Positions 33,270 through 49,939 of a stretch of DNA of 64,000 nucleotides are shown here, one piece after another. The stretch comes from Pseudomonadota bacterium. Lineage in GTDB: Bacteria > Desulfobacterota > Desulfobulbia > Desulfobulbales > Desulfocapsaceae. The translations under genes and the position numbers were made by a program. Every line of letters starts with the position of its first letter. The stretch's first letter is position 1. The notes beneath the pieces are model-generated. The model saw only the letters and a list, made by a program, of their open reading frames with translations, was not told the DNA's origin and made no database searches. Location of the stretch: contig JAEYNP010000105.1 in NCBI GenBank assembly GCA_023412495.1, forward strand, positions 1-64,000. Direction: 5' to 3'.

Positions 33270-36200
33270 CAGAGAATGCCCTCCAGCTCGTCGAGGGTGA
33301 GGTCGGAGTAGGTGAGGTCGGAAGGCGTCGGCTCCGTCAGCCGGCCGTCGCAGCAATGCTCGATAATCGCAAGGAGTTCCACGCGCAAGGCTTCGGCCAG
33401 AGACTGGGCCGCCTCCGCCTCGCAGGCCCGGCGCGAATAGGTCAGTGAGACGCTCAACATGTCGCCCGCGACTATGCCGCTTATATCCAGGAGATGCGGC
33501 CGCTCCGCCAGGGGATTCACTGCCGAAGCCTGATATGCACCCAGCTCCACTTTGAACAGGTCGCCCTGCCCAGCCTCCAGTCGGCCGAGATAGTTGAAGC
33601 CGATGGCCGGTGAGCAGCTCAGATCGTAACTGCGGGTCAGCTCCTTTGGTGCCATATATCGCAGAATCCCATAGCCGACCCCGCGGTCCGGCACCGCCCG
33701 CAACGACTCCTTGACCGCCTTGATCTGGTAGGCCAGATCGCGCTCTGCGGGGATGGCGAGGGCGAACGGGTAGGTAACCGTCAGCCAGCCGCAGGTCCGG
33801 CCGAGATCGAGGCCGAAGGTCTCTTCCCGGCCATGGCTCTCAAGGGTGATCAGGGTGCCCCCGATGCCGTGCTCGGCAAGGAGCGCCCGGCCAAGGGCGC
33901 AGAGCAATAGATCCTCGACGGTGGTGGAATAGCGCTGGGTTGCGACGAGGCGAAGTCGCTCGGTGTCCTGCCGGTCCAGGTCGAAGCGAACTACAGCGCT
34001 CTCCCCGTAGCAATCTTTTTCTTTCCCTTTCCCCGCCAGTGCAGCCGCGAGCGGATCATCGCTTTGGGCGACGGCCTGCCAGTACGGCAGCTGGCTCACG
34101 AACCGCGAATCGCCGGCATGAGAAGCCAGGGTATTGGACCACTGGATGAACGATACGGGCGGAGGCACCAGTGCCGGCGTAATGCCGGCCCGAGCCTTGC
34201 CGTAACACTCGATCAGGTCGCCCAGGATGATTCGCCAGGAAATCCCGTCCACCGCCAGGTGATGGATGACGAGAAGGATCCGGTCACCGTCGCTCGTGCG
34301 GATACAGGCCGCGGCCGCCAGTTCGCCGGTTTCGATATTGAGAGAACCATGGAGACGTTCGGCAACCTCTTCAATGCCGGAGGGGTTTTCGTACAATTCG
34401 ATCCGCCGCCCCCGGTTCCGGCACGCTTCCTGCCGCCAGGTCTCAGACTTCCGGCGAAAACAGCTGTTCAGCGAATCATGGGTGGCAAGGACGCAATCCC
34501 AGGCGGCCTGGAGGGCGGCAAGATCGATGCGCTCTTTGCCGGCGAGTGCCATGGCATGGTTGAAGCGGTTGGGTTCTACCTTGTGGTTCTCCATGAAAGC
34601 GGTCTGGATCGGGATGAGCGGCGCCTGGTCCGTCGCCGCAGCGATCTTCTCCGAAGCCTTGACGGGGACGATGTGCGGGGCCAGCTGGGCGATGGTCGGA
34701 TAGCGGAAAAGATCGCGGATGGTAACCGACCAGCCGACTCGGGCTAAACGGGAGACGACCTGGATGGCCTTGATCGAATCGCCGCCGAGGGCAAAATAAT
34801 TGTCGTGAATGCTCAGCGCTTGCTCGCCCAGCACGATACGCCAGGCCTGCTCCAGCACCCTTTCCTCCTCGGATCGCGGCGTCTCGACCGGTGCGGCCCG
34901 GTGCAACTGGTTCGACCCCGACATCGCCCGCAGCTGCAGCCGATCGAGCTTTCCCGAGGTACCCAGCGGCAGTTCCTCGACCGTGGCGAAAACGGCAGGG
35001 ATCATATAAGCCGGCAGAGAAGAACGTAAATAATCCTGCAGGGCCTCGACCGTCACCTCCGACCGGGTGACGATAAAGGCCGCCAGGGTGTCGGCTTCGC
35101 CCTCCGAACCGAGCACGGTGACCGCGGCGCCGGCGACCGCCGGATGGCGGCCTAGCCATTGTTCGATCTCTTCCGGTTCGATGCGGAAGCCGCGAACCTT
35201 GAGCTGGTTGTCGATCCGGCCGCCGAACTCGATCATGCCATCGGCGGTCCAGCGAACCCGGTCGCCGGTGCGGTACAGCCGGCCGGCATCGGCGAAGGGG
35301 TCTGCCACAAAGCTCCGGCCGGTTTCGTTCGGCCTGTTCACATACTCCCGCGCCACGCCCTCGCCGCCGATGTAGAGTTCGCCGAAGACACCGATCGGCA
35401 CCGGCCGCATCGCCCGGTCGAGGATGCGGAAGTATGCGTTGTCGATGGCTTTGCCCAGGGGTGGATGGAGCCACTGCCGGAAGGAATCGATACCAAACAG
35501 CCAGGAAGCCGCGTCGACGCAGCACTCGGTCGGGCCGTACATGTTCCGGATGACGATGTTTCCATGGCCGGGGTGGGCGTAGAAACGCTCGACCATCGAT
35601 CGAGGGAATTTCTCCGCCCCGACCAGCAGCTGGTCGACGGTCATCGGCTCGCCGCCCTGATCGATAGCGTCGAGCATCATCGCCAGCCGGCTGGGGGTGA
35701 CGTTGACCATCTGGACACGCTGTTCTTTCAGGTAGGCAAGGAGCAGCGAGGGTGCGGCGGCGATATCGCCGGGAACGAGATAGAGGGTGTAGCCGGACGA
35801 GAAGGCCCCGAAGATCTGCTGGGCCGAGACATCGAAGATCAAAGGGGCGACAGTCGCCTCGCGGAGAGGTGCCGGATAGCGGCCGTAGACCGTGCGCTTG
35901 AGCCAGCCGACCAGATTGCTCATCGAGTGGTGCTCGACCATGACTCCCTTGGGTTTGCCGGTCGAACCGGAGGTATGGATAATATAAATACCATCGGCGG
36001 GCCCGGCCTTGCGCGGCGGATTGGCGGCCGCAATGTCCATCGTGCCCGCCATGGCTGCCGACAGCCGCTCCACAGTCAGGAATCGGCAGGACGAATCACG
36101 TATCTTTTTACGCTGTTCCGCAGGGATAAAGGCCAGGCCGGCGATATTTTTGAAGAGGTCGGCACCCGCACAATCCGAGCCCCCGGCAAGCATCTTCTCC

Positions 36201-39200
36201 ACCACTTCGCAGAAGGTGACCTCTCCCTCGCCGATCACGGCCGCGTCGACATTGACATCGCTCAGCAATAGCGCGGTACTGGACGTCGCATAGGGGCCGC
36301 CGGCAATGATCGGCCCGTTAAAACCCCACTGGCGGAGCAGCTCGACCCCCTTATGGAAAAAGTTGCGGTAGAAGGTAAGCGTCCGCACGCCGATGCAATC
36401 CGGCCGGAACTCGGCGACGAGCCGGCGCAGGCCGTCGAAATCGGCGAAGTCTATCCGCGCCTTGACAATCCGGCCGACCACTTTCCCGCCAAAACGCCGG
36501 TTCAGCACGGTGAGCAGGGATGCCAGGCCGAGCGGCGGTTCCACTACATCGTAGAGCAGGGTCTTCTCCTCGGCGAAGTATTGGCTGAGGTCGAGCAGGA
36601 GAATCCGCAGCCTGCCCGCATCCTTTACCGGCTCTGCGGGTCCTGTGGGGGCGAAAACCCGGGCGATGCGGCGGTTCAGGTCCGGCGGTCGAATCTCTTC
36701 TTCTTGAATGCAGGCGGCGTCGCCGAGATCGGCCCGGCTCATCCCCGCCACCTCCAGGATGTCGTCCAGCGTCTTGATCTCGGCCGGCAGGTAGCTGTCG
36801 TACTTCAATACCAGCGATCTCTCGTCCATCACCCGCATCTGCCAGGGCAGGACCTGCCGCAGCCGGTCCCTGTCGAGAAAATATTCGTTGAGAAAGGCCA
36901 TCTGGTAGCGGGTCGATACCTCCCTGGCAAAAGGCAGGGTGGTGGGCAGTTCGTTATAGCCCAACTCCATCGATTCGCGGATCGCCTGTTCGCTGATGCC
37001 ATGGCTGCTGGCGATTCCGGCCATCTCGGTATCAGGGAAGATTCTGAGAATAAATATATAAGGGAAGTGAAGCCAGCGAATACCCTTGATAAACTCAAGC
37101 GTCGTCTGCGCCTCCTCGGGGGTCTCGGTGGGAAAGCCGTGCATGGTGAACAGCTCGAGGATGACCTGGGGGTATTTGGCCGCGATATAGGCGAGGTTGT
37201 CCTGCAGCCGGTCGATATGCAAATGCTTGCCGATCAGTTTTTGCAGGCGCGGGCTGGCGGTCTCCAGGGCGAAGGCCATCTGGATCGTGCCCGCCTCGAC
37301 CATCAGATCGATCTCGTCATGGGAAAGGATGTCGCCGCGAAGGCCGTTCGAGAAAAAGAACTGGCACTGCAGGTTGTGGCCGATCACCTTTTCGAAGAAG
37401 GAGCGGCTGGCGGCCCGATCCAGGTTGAAGATATCGTCAATGAAGACGAAGCGCTTAAAGCCGCAGTCGTGAAGCTTTTCGATTTCCGCAAACAGATGCT
37501 CCGGCGAGCGGCGGATGTGGGTCTTGGGCCAGATCTTGTGGCAGTAGGCGCATTTATACGGACATCCCCTGGTGGCCTGGATCGCCGCGGAAAAGCGGGC
37601 GGTCGACTGACCGAGGAACTGGTTGTAGGCTTCATAATCGATCAACGACCGGTTGATGATCGGCAGGGTGTCGAGGTCGGTAATCGGGGGGCGCGGCGGA
37701 GTGAAACGGGGGATGGTTTCGACGAAGGGTTCCGAGAGCCGGTTCTTGAATGGCAGTTCCTCGACAATCTCCGTCTCGAGGATGACGTACCTGGCCCGGC
37801 ACTCTCGCACCATGTCGGCCAGCCGCGGTTCGGGGATTTCGGGGTCCAGGGGTAAATAGGTCGCTCCCGCCTTGAGTATGCCGAGAATCGCCACGATATA
37901 TTCGGCCGAGCGCGGCAGCAGGATGCCCATGACATCGCCCGGTGCCACTTGATACTCATCGATCAGGACGTGGGCCAGGCGGTTGGCGCGCCGGTTGAGT
38001 TCGGCGTAGCTGAGACGCGCCTCCCCGCAGACCAGGGCGACGGCCTCCGGCGTACGGGCGGCCTGGTCCTCGAACAGCTCCACCACGGTTCGGTCGGCCA
38101 AGTCTGCCAAGTCGGCCTCCGGCGCATTGAATTCGAACAGGAGGCGGTCCAGGTCGCTGCGGTCGAGCATGCCGACACTGTCGACGACGGCGGCAAAGCT
38201 TGCCGCGCAGGCGGCGGCGCAGCGAGTGAAGTGGCGCATCAGGGCCTCGATCCGCGCATCCTCGTACTGATCCCTGCCGTAGAAGAAGCTGCAGCGCAGC
38301 CCCTGGGGGGTGGGCAGGAACTGTAGGTCCAACGGGTAGTTGGTCCGTTCATGGACCGCGGTGCTCTCCAGGACAAAGCCCGGCGCCCCCGAGCGGGCCG
38401 CGGCCTCCACCCCGGCATCGACAGGATAGCTCTCAACGGCCATGATCGTGCTGAACAGGCCGGCGGGCAAGGCGCTTTCGCGCTGCACGGCGGCGAGGGG
38501 GTAATGGTGATGGGGCGCGGCGAGCAACGACTCCTCCTGGATCTTTTCGGCCAGAGATCGCCAGCTCATGCCGCGATCCAGGCGAACCCGCACCGCCACG
38601 GTGTTGATGAGATTGCCCACCATGCTCTCGATGCCCTCTACTTCAGCCGGCCGGCCCGAAACGACCAGGCCGAAGACGACATCGTCGCGGTCGTTGTACC
38701 GGCTTAAAACGACCGCCCAGATCGACTGGAGGACGACGGCGACGGTGACCCCGCACTCGGCGGCGCGAGCCTGCAGCGCGCCGTAAAGATCCGGCGTAAG
38801 AAGGGTGGAGACCGAACCCTGCTCGCCTTTGAAGCTGGAGAGATCCAGGCCGGAGGGAGCAATGTCGGCGATCCGGGAGTAACCCCGCAGCCGCTCGTTC
38901 CAGAAGGCCCGCGGTATCTCCCGCGACCGGCGCTCAAGCCAGGCGATGTAGCCCTTGACCGGCACCGGCCGGGCAAGCTCGGGCCGGAGGTCCTCCTTCA
39001 ACCTGGAGTAGATATGGAGAAACTCACCGAGGAGGATGCCCACCGACCAGCCATCGAGCAGCAGATGGTGATGGGTCCAGACAACGTCGTAGAGATCGTC
39101 TGCCCGCCGGATGACCAAAAGCCGCATGAGCAGGTCGCGGCTGAGATTGAAGGGGGTCGTGCGCTGCAACTCCATGATCTCGCGGCGAACCGGCTCGCGC

Positions 39201-39502
39201 CTCTCCTCCGCGAGAGCCCGGAGGTCCTGAAAGTCCACCCGCAGCCTGGCATCTTTCACCACCACCTGCAGCGGTCGGTCGGTGCCCTCATGGGCAAATA
39301 CGGTCCGCAGGCCGTCATGCCGCGCAAGCAGAATGTTCCAACTCTTCTCCAGCAGTCCGCAATCCAGAGTCCCGCGGACGGTCCAGCAGACCTGCTGCAT
39401 GTACGATGGCCTGCCCTGGTCGGCCAGGGCATGATGCAACATGCCTTCCTGCATCGGCGAGAGGGGGTAGACTCCTTTGATGTTTTCTTTCGTCGTTCGC
39501 AT
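33269..39502 (-). CDS. NRPS module C-A-PCP-E with radical SAM and B12-binding domains inside the A domain
   Basis: 2077 residues. C domain about 9-440 (D-accepting start GVYPLSPMQEGML; HHLLLDGWS). The A domain begins at about 463 (LSYAELNRRANRL, a2 ILKAGATYLPLDP), is broken at about 570, and resumes at about 1165 with a3 HTSGSTGKPKG, a5 NMYGPTECCVD, a7 YRTGDRV and a10 GTSGKLDR. PCP Ser near 1572 (LGGDSIKAI, the form usual before E domains). E domain about 1620-2060 (HHLAVDGISWRIIL, FNYLGR). The ~600-residue insert holds a radical SAM domain and a cobalamin-binding-like domain. Pocket residues read DVQNLGMVDK, related to the Gln-like codes of two sister modules but not identical. The E domain should deliver a D-residue. 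It starts one base after the upstream stop. Confidence 0.92.
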   Translation of the reverse strand: MRTTKENIKGVYPLSPMQEGMLHHALADQGRPSYMQQVCWTVRGTLDCGLLEKSWNILLARHDGLRTVFAHEGTDRPLQVVVKDARLRVDFQDLRALAEERREPVRREIMELQRTTPFNLSRDLLMRLLVIRRADDLYDVVWTHHHLLLDGWSVGILLGEFLHIYSRLKEDLRPELARPVPVKGYIAWLERRSREIPRAFWNERLRGYSRIADIAPSGLDLSSFKGEQGSVSTLLTPDLYGALQARAAECGVTVAVVLQSIWAVVLSRYNDRDDVVFGLVVSGRPAEVEGIESMVGNLINTVAVRVRLDRGMSWRSLAEKIQEESLLAAPHHHYPLAAVQRESALPAGLFSTIMAVESYPVDAGVEAAARSGAPGFVLESTAVHERTNYPLDLQFLPTPQGLRCSFFYGRDQYEDARIEALMRHFTRCAAACAASFAAVVDSVGMLDRSDLDRLLFEFNAPEADLADLADRTVVELFEDQAARTPEAVALVCGEARLSYAELNRRANRLAHVLIDEYQVAPGDVMGILLPRSAEYIVAILGILKAGATYLPLDPEIPEPRLADMVRECRARYVILETEIVEELPFKNRLSEPFVETIPRFTPPRPPITDLDTLPIINRSLIDYEAYNQFLGQSTARFSAAIQATRGCPYKCAYCHKIWPKTHIRRSPEHLFAEIEKLHDCGFKRFVFIDDIFNLDRAASRSFFEKVIGHNLQCQFFFSNGLRGDILSHDEIDLMVEAGTIQMAFALETASPRLQKLIGKHLHIDRLQDNLAYIAAKYPQVILELFTMHGFPTETPEEAQTTLEFIKGIRWLHFPYIFILRIFPDTEMAGIASSHGISEQAIRESMELGYNELPTTLPFAREVSTRYQMAFLNEYFLDRDRLRQVLPWQMRVMDERSLVLKYDSYLPAEIKTLDDILEVAGMSRADLGDAACIQEEEIRPPDLNRRIARVFAPTGPAEPVKDAGRLRILLLDLSQYFAEEKTLLYDVVEPPLGLASLLTVLNRRFGGKVVGRIVKARIDFADFDGLRRLVAEFRPDCIGVRTLTFYRNFFHKGVELLRQWGFNGPIIAGGPYATSSTALLLSDVNVDAAVIGEGEVTFCEVVEKMLAGGSDCAGADLFKNIAGLAFIPAEQRKKIRDSSCRFLTVERLSAAMAGTMDIAAANPPRKAGPADGIYIIHTSGSTGKPKGVMVEHHSMSNLVGWLKRTVYGRYPAPLREATVAPLIFDVSAQQIFGAFSSGYTLYLVPGDIAAAPSLLLAYLKEQRVQMVNVTPSRLAMMLDAIDQGGEPMTVDQLLVGAEKFPRSMVERFYAHPGHGNIVIRNMYGPTECCVDAASWLFGIDSFRQWLHPPLGKAIDNAYFRILDRAMRPVPIGVFGELYIGGEGVAREYVNRPNETGRSFVADPFADAGRLYRTGDRVRWTADGMIEFGGRIDNQLKVRGFRIEPEEIEQWLGRHPAVAGAAVTVLGSEGEADTLAAFIVTRSEVTVEALQDYLRSSLPAYMIPAVFATVEELPLGTSGKLDRLQLRAMSGSNQLHRAAPVETPRSEEERVLEQAWRIVLGEQALSIHDNYFALGGDSIKAIQVVSRLARVGWSVTIRDLFRYPTIAQLAPHIVPVKASEKIAAATDQAPLIPIQTAFMENHKVEPNRFNHAMALAGKERIDLAALQAAWDCVLATHDSLNSCFRRKSETWRQEACRNRGRRIELYENPSGIEEVAERLHGSLNIETGELAAAACIRTSDGDRILLVIHHLAVDGISWRIILGDLIECYGKARAGITPALVPPPVSFIQWSNTLASHAGDSRFVSQLPYWQAVAQSDDPLAAALAGKGKEKDCYGESAVVRFDLDRQDTERLRLVATQRYSTTVEDLLLCALGRALLAEHGIGGTLITLESHGREETFGLDLGRTCGWLTVTYPFALAIPAERDLAYQIKAVKESLRAVPDRGVGYGILRYMAPKELTRSYDLSCSPAIGFNYLGRLEAGQGDLFKVELGAYQASAVNPLAERPHLLDISGIVAGDMLSVSLTYSRRACEAEAAQSLAEALRVELLAIIEHCCDGRLTEPTPSDLTYSDLTLDELEGIL
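36010..37790 (-). other. Embedded radical SAM + cobalamin-binding insert in permuted order
   Basis: Residues ~572-1165 of the protein. First comes a linker typical of what normally follows a B12 domain (PITDLDTLPIINRSLIDY). Then comes the radical SAM core with the cluster motif RGCPYKCAYCHK, followed by FIDDIFN, ALETASPRLQKLIGKH and LFTMHGFPTETPEEA. Only after this comes a B12-binding-like domain (VVEPPLGLASLLTVLNRR, EFRPDCIGVRTLTFYR, IIAGGPYATSS, DAAVIGEGEVTF) with its own trailing linker (NIAGLAFIPAEQRKK). Class B enzymes have the opposite order. Borders are approximate. Confidence 0.85.
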
Positions 39503-39503
39503 C

Positions 39504-42500
39504 TTAGCTTCCAGTAAATATATTCAGGAAAGAGTGTATTTCATCGATCCCCAGCCCGGCGGAGTCTATGGTCGATGCCGCCCCGCTTGCGGCCACGGTC
39601 GCGGCGTGTCCGACAAGGGTTTGCAGCTCGGCAACCCAGAGATCCATCAGAGTGGCGATGCGGCAGGCTCGGATGTTCGGGCTGTACTCGATTGCGAGTT
39701 CCATGCAGCCGCCGGTACACATGCCGGTCACCTCCAGGGCAAAGGGCACCGCGGCCCGCGGATGGATGACCGGTCCGATCTCCTCGGTGGCCCTCGTAAA
39801 CAGCTCGGAATTCAACTCGGTGTCGAAGTCGCCCAGGTAGTTGAACAGGATGGAGGAGAGCGGCGAGCAGCGAGCGACGGCGGCCTGAGCCCGGCGAATG
39901 GCCGCCCGGACCGAACCGATGGTCCCGCCGATATCCTCGGAGCAGCTGCAGTCGATCACGACCGGGTACATGACGGTAAACCACCCCACCGTTCGGTCAA
40001 GTTCGATATCGTGGAAAAGCGGTTCCCGGCCGTGGCCCTCCAGCGTCATGGCAAAACGGCCGATGCCCGTCTCCCGCCGCACCGCCCGGCCAAAGGCACA
40101 GACTAAAATGTCGGTGATGCCGGTCTGGTAGGGGATATGGACATCGGTATGGAGGGCCTTCGACAGCTCCGGGGGCAGGAGGCGGCGGCAGCGACGGCGC
40201 TCGGCATAGGTGAAGGGCTGAGTGTCGTCATAGGGCGACCGGAGCGAATCCCGCCGGCCATCCGGAATCGTTCGTCCCGGAGCGAGCGAGAGGGAATGGG
40301 CGGCAAGCCGCTCCGCCCATTCCCTGAATGAGGTCGTTTTCGCACCCAGATCTATTGCCCGGCCGGTGAGAGACTGGCGATAGGCAGTGTGCAGATCCTG
40401 CAGCAGAATTCGCCAGGAAACCGCGTCCACCACCAGATGATGGGCGGTCAGCAGTAAACGGTCGCCATCGTCCAGGTGGTAGAGAACGGCGGCAAACAGG
40501 GGTCCGGCGGCGAGATCGGTCGAGTTCATCGTGGCAAAGCTGTGCTCGCGCATCCGCTCGCAGGCCAGTGTCTCCCGACGGTAGTCGACCAGTTCGAAGC
40601 GGACCGGCTGGTCCTGATCCATAACCTCCTGCAGCCACTCGCCGCTCCCGGTCATGATAAATCGGGAGCGGAGGGCGTCGTGCTGGCGCAGTAAAGCCTC
40701 GAGACTCATCCGCAGCGCCGTTTCGTCCAGCCGCTTTTTCGCATGCAGCAGCAGCGCCTGGTGAAAGTGGTGCGGCGTCTCCTTGAACTGCGTAAGAAAC
40801 CAGGACTGAATGGGGGTGTGCATCACCCGGCCGGTGGCCGGCAGACGAACGGCCGCCGCACTCCCCTCGGTAATCCGAGGCGCCAGCCGGGCAATGGTCG
40901 GGAACTGGAAGATGTCCTTCAGCGCCAGCCGGCAGCCGTGTTTTCTCAGGCGCGAGACAATCTGCAGCGCCTTGATCGAATCGCCGCCGAGGACGAAGTA
41001 GTTGTCATCGATTCCCGGCGGTTCGATATGCAGCACCTCCTGCCAAAGCGACGAGAGGAGTCTTTCCCGCTCTGTTCGCGGCGGGCAGGACTGGGTCGAA
41101 TCCTTTTGTAAAGCGACGAGATCGAGAGCTGTCAGCGCCGACCGGTCCACCTTGCCGCTGGCGTTTTTCGGCAGGACAGAGAGAGTGAAAAAACGGCCGG
41201 GAATCATATAGTGCGGCAGCTGCTGCTCAAGGGTGCTGTGCAGGTCGCCCAGGGTTACGCCCTCAGCGCCGACAGCCAGATAGGCGACCAACGTCTGGTC
41301 CTGCGGCTCGGTTCCGGCCACGCAGACGACCGCATCCCGCACCGCCGGGCACTGGCGCAGACAGTGTTCGATCTCGCCCAGCTCGATACGGAAGCCCCGG
41401 ACCTTGACCTGATTGTCGGTGCGCCCGATGAAAGCGATGGTCCCGTCTCCCAGGTATCGCACCCTGTCGCCGGTCCGGTAGAGCCGCGCACCTCCCGCAA
41501 AGGGGCTAACGACAAACCGTTCGGCGGTGAGATCGTCGCGGCCGAGATACCCCCGACCGACACTGGGCCCGCCGATATACAACTCGCCGGGCATGCCGGG
41601 GGGAACGGGCTGCCCTTGATCGTCAAGGATGTAGGTCTCGGTATTGGCCAGCGGCCGGCCGATGGGCATGACGGTCTGCTCGGGCAGTCCGGCGACCGGG
41701 CAGGCCAGCGCGGTCACATCGACACAGCACTCGGTGGGGCCGTAGATGTTGGTCACAGCGAGGCCGCGGCCGAAGGTCCCGGCCCGGAGTCTGCGCATCG
41801 TCTCGTAGGGCAGCGGCTCCCCGCCGATGATAAGCTGCTTGAGGGCCAGTCCCTCGGCCTCGGCCAGACCGGCCTCGAGCAGCAGATGCAGCAGGGTCGG
41901 AGTGCCGTCGGCGACGGTGACTCCCGCCTCGCGCCAGTAGTCGAGCAGCATCGCCGCGTTGTCGCGGGTGGCCGGCTCCAGAACATGCAGGGTATGGCCG
42001 CCGCACAGGGCGGCGAAAATCTGCTGGACCGACGCGTCGAAGACGGCGGCGGCGAAGAGGGCAACCTGCTGGGGTCCCGGATAGCGCGAGTAGACCGCGT
42101 CCTCGAGGCCGGCAAGGAGATTGACCACCGAACGATGCTCGATCATCACCCCTTTAGGCGTACCGGTCGAGCCCGAGGTGTAGATCAGATAGGCGAGGTT
42201 GTCCGGCCGGACCGGCCGTTCCGCCTGGAAAGCTTCGCCGCCCGCGGCGAAAATCCGGCCGGGATCGATAATCGTCACTCCCGGCAGGAGCGCCATCCCG
42301 GACCGGTCGGAGGCAAGAATAACCTTCGCCCCGCTGTCTTCGAGCATGGTTCGCAACCGGCCTGCGGGATGGCCGGGATCGAGGGGCAGATAGGCCCCCC
42401 CCGCCCTGAGAACCGCCAAGATGGCGGCAATCAGGTCGATCGATTGGTCGAGGCACACCGCGGTGATGGTTTCGGGGCCGACTCCCTCTCGCCGTAACCG

Positions 42501-44221
42501 CAGGGCAATGGCAGCGGAACGCTCATCGAGCTGACGGTAGGTGAGGCTCTGTTCGCCGCAGACCACGGCCGGCTGGTCGGGACTTTTTCCGGCTGCCTCC
42601 GCAAAGAGCTGGTGCAGGCATGCTTCGGGCACGGCCATGGTTCGCGAGCGGCTCCAGTTGTCGACGACCAGCGCCCGCTGCGCCGCATTGCACGAGCACA
42701 GCGATTGCAGCGGCGCCTCCGGCCGCTCCATCGCCTCTTCGGCAAGCTGCGCAAAACTTGCGGCCAAATGATGGATCGTTGTCTCGTCGAAGAGCTCCGT
42801 TGCGTATTCCCACTCCAGTACAATCCGGTCGCCGGTCTCGACGGCGATCAGGCTCAGGTCGTATTTGGCGGTGGTCCGTTCGATCCGAATCGGCTCGACT
42901 TGCAGACGGTCGAGGACTGGCGGCTCGATGGCGCCGTCCTGAAGAACAAAGCCGATCTGGAAGAGCGGTGAAAAATTCTGCGAGCGTTGCCCGGGCAGCG
43001 CCTCGACGACCTTTTCGAAGGGAACGATCTGGTGGGCGAAACCATCGAGGGTCGTCTGTCGCACCCGGGACAAAAGTTCGGTAAACGACAACCGGCCGTC
43101 GGCCGCCACCCGGATGACCAGGCTGTTGACGAAAAAACCCAGCAGATCGTGCAGTTCCTTGAAAGGGCGGTTGGCCGACGGGGTGCCGAAAACGATGTCG
43201 CCGTCGTTTCTATAGCGGCGCAGAAGCTCGGTAAACAGGGTGGCCAGGGCCATATACAGCGTGCATCCCGCAACCCTCGCCTGCTCCTTGATGGCCCGGC
43301 TGAGTGCAGGAGCAAGTTCCCGGACGATGACCTTGCCGCGGCCGCTGGGCTCGGCCGGGCGGAAACGATCGGTCGGCAGCGATGCCGGTGTGGGAAGATT
43401 GGCAAGCGTTTCCTGCCAGTAGCGGATATGTGTTTCAAGAAATGCATCGGACAGGAGCTGCCGCTGCCAGTGGGCAAAATCGAGGTAGTCGACCGGCAGC
43501 CGCGTGAAATCCGGCTCCCGGCCATTCCGGCAGGCATTGTAGGAGACCGCAAGTTCTCTGCTGAGGATCCCCTTTGACCAGCCGTCGGCAATCAGGTGGT
43601 GCATGGTAAAACAAAAAATGTTCTCGCGGTCGCCTAAACGGATCAGACAGGACCGGAATAACGGCCCAGTGCGGAGATCGAATGTGCAATGCGCTTCCCG
43701 GTTCACAATCTGCATTGCCCGGTCCCGGCGCAGGCCGTCATCGATCCGGCTCAGGTCGACGACGGGGATCTCCACATCAATGGCATCCGCCACAGCGAAG
43801 GAGGCGGTGCCGTCATCGTCGCGAACTGCCGCCCGCATTACGGCATGGCGCCGGGCGATCAGCCGCAGGCTCTTGGTGAGCGCCTCCTTGTCGAGGGGGC
43901 CCCGCAGTAGGAGGGCTTCGGGAATGTTGTAGGCGGCATTGCCGCCGTAGAGCTGGTACAGGACCCAGAGCCCCAGTTGGCCGTGGGAGAGCGGTCCCGA
44001 AGTCGCGCCTCTGGCGATGAGCGGCGGGAGGGTGGTCCCGTCCGCCGCTTCCGCCGCGTGGGCGCGGAGAAAATCAAGGATCTCCGGCTTGCGCGCCCGC
44101 AGGACCTGAAGATTCTCTGCGCTCAAGGCCCCCCGTGGCGCCCGGTAGTGCAGCGCTTCTCCTTCAAGCCAGAATTTGACGCCTTGGCCCCCCAGCTGGG
44201 CGAGGATCGTTTCTATCCGGA

Positions 44222-44225
<4 letters not shown>
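39504..44225 (-). CDS. NRPS module with TubC-like docking domain, C-A-PCP-E
   Basis: 1573 residues. The first ~55 (IETILAQLGGQGVKFWLEGE, ALHYRAPRGALSAENLQVLR) form a TubC-N-like docking domain, usual at NRPS subunits that receive a chain from another protein. C domain about 75-500 (MHHLIADGWS). A domain about 510-1010 (a3 TSGSTGTPKG, a5 NIYGPTECCVD, a7 YRTGDRV, a10 NASGKVDRS). PCP near 1080 (LGGDSIKAL). E domain about 1120-1560 (HHLVVDAVSWRIL, FNYLGDF). Pocket residues DAQDIGIVDK are close to the Gln code DAQDLGVVDK, so D-Gln is predicted. Its start overlaps the upstream PKS stop by four bases (ATGA). Confidence 0.92.
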
Positions 44226-49931
<5,706 letters not shown>

Positions 49932-49939
<8 letters not shown>

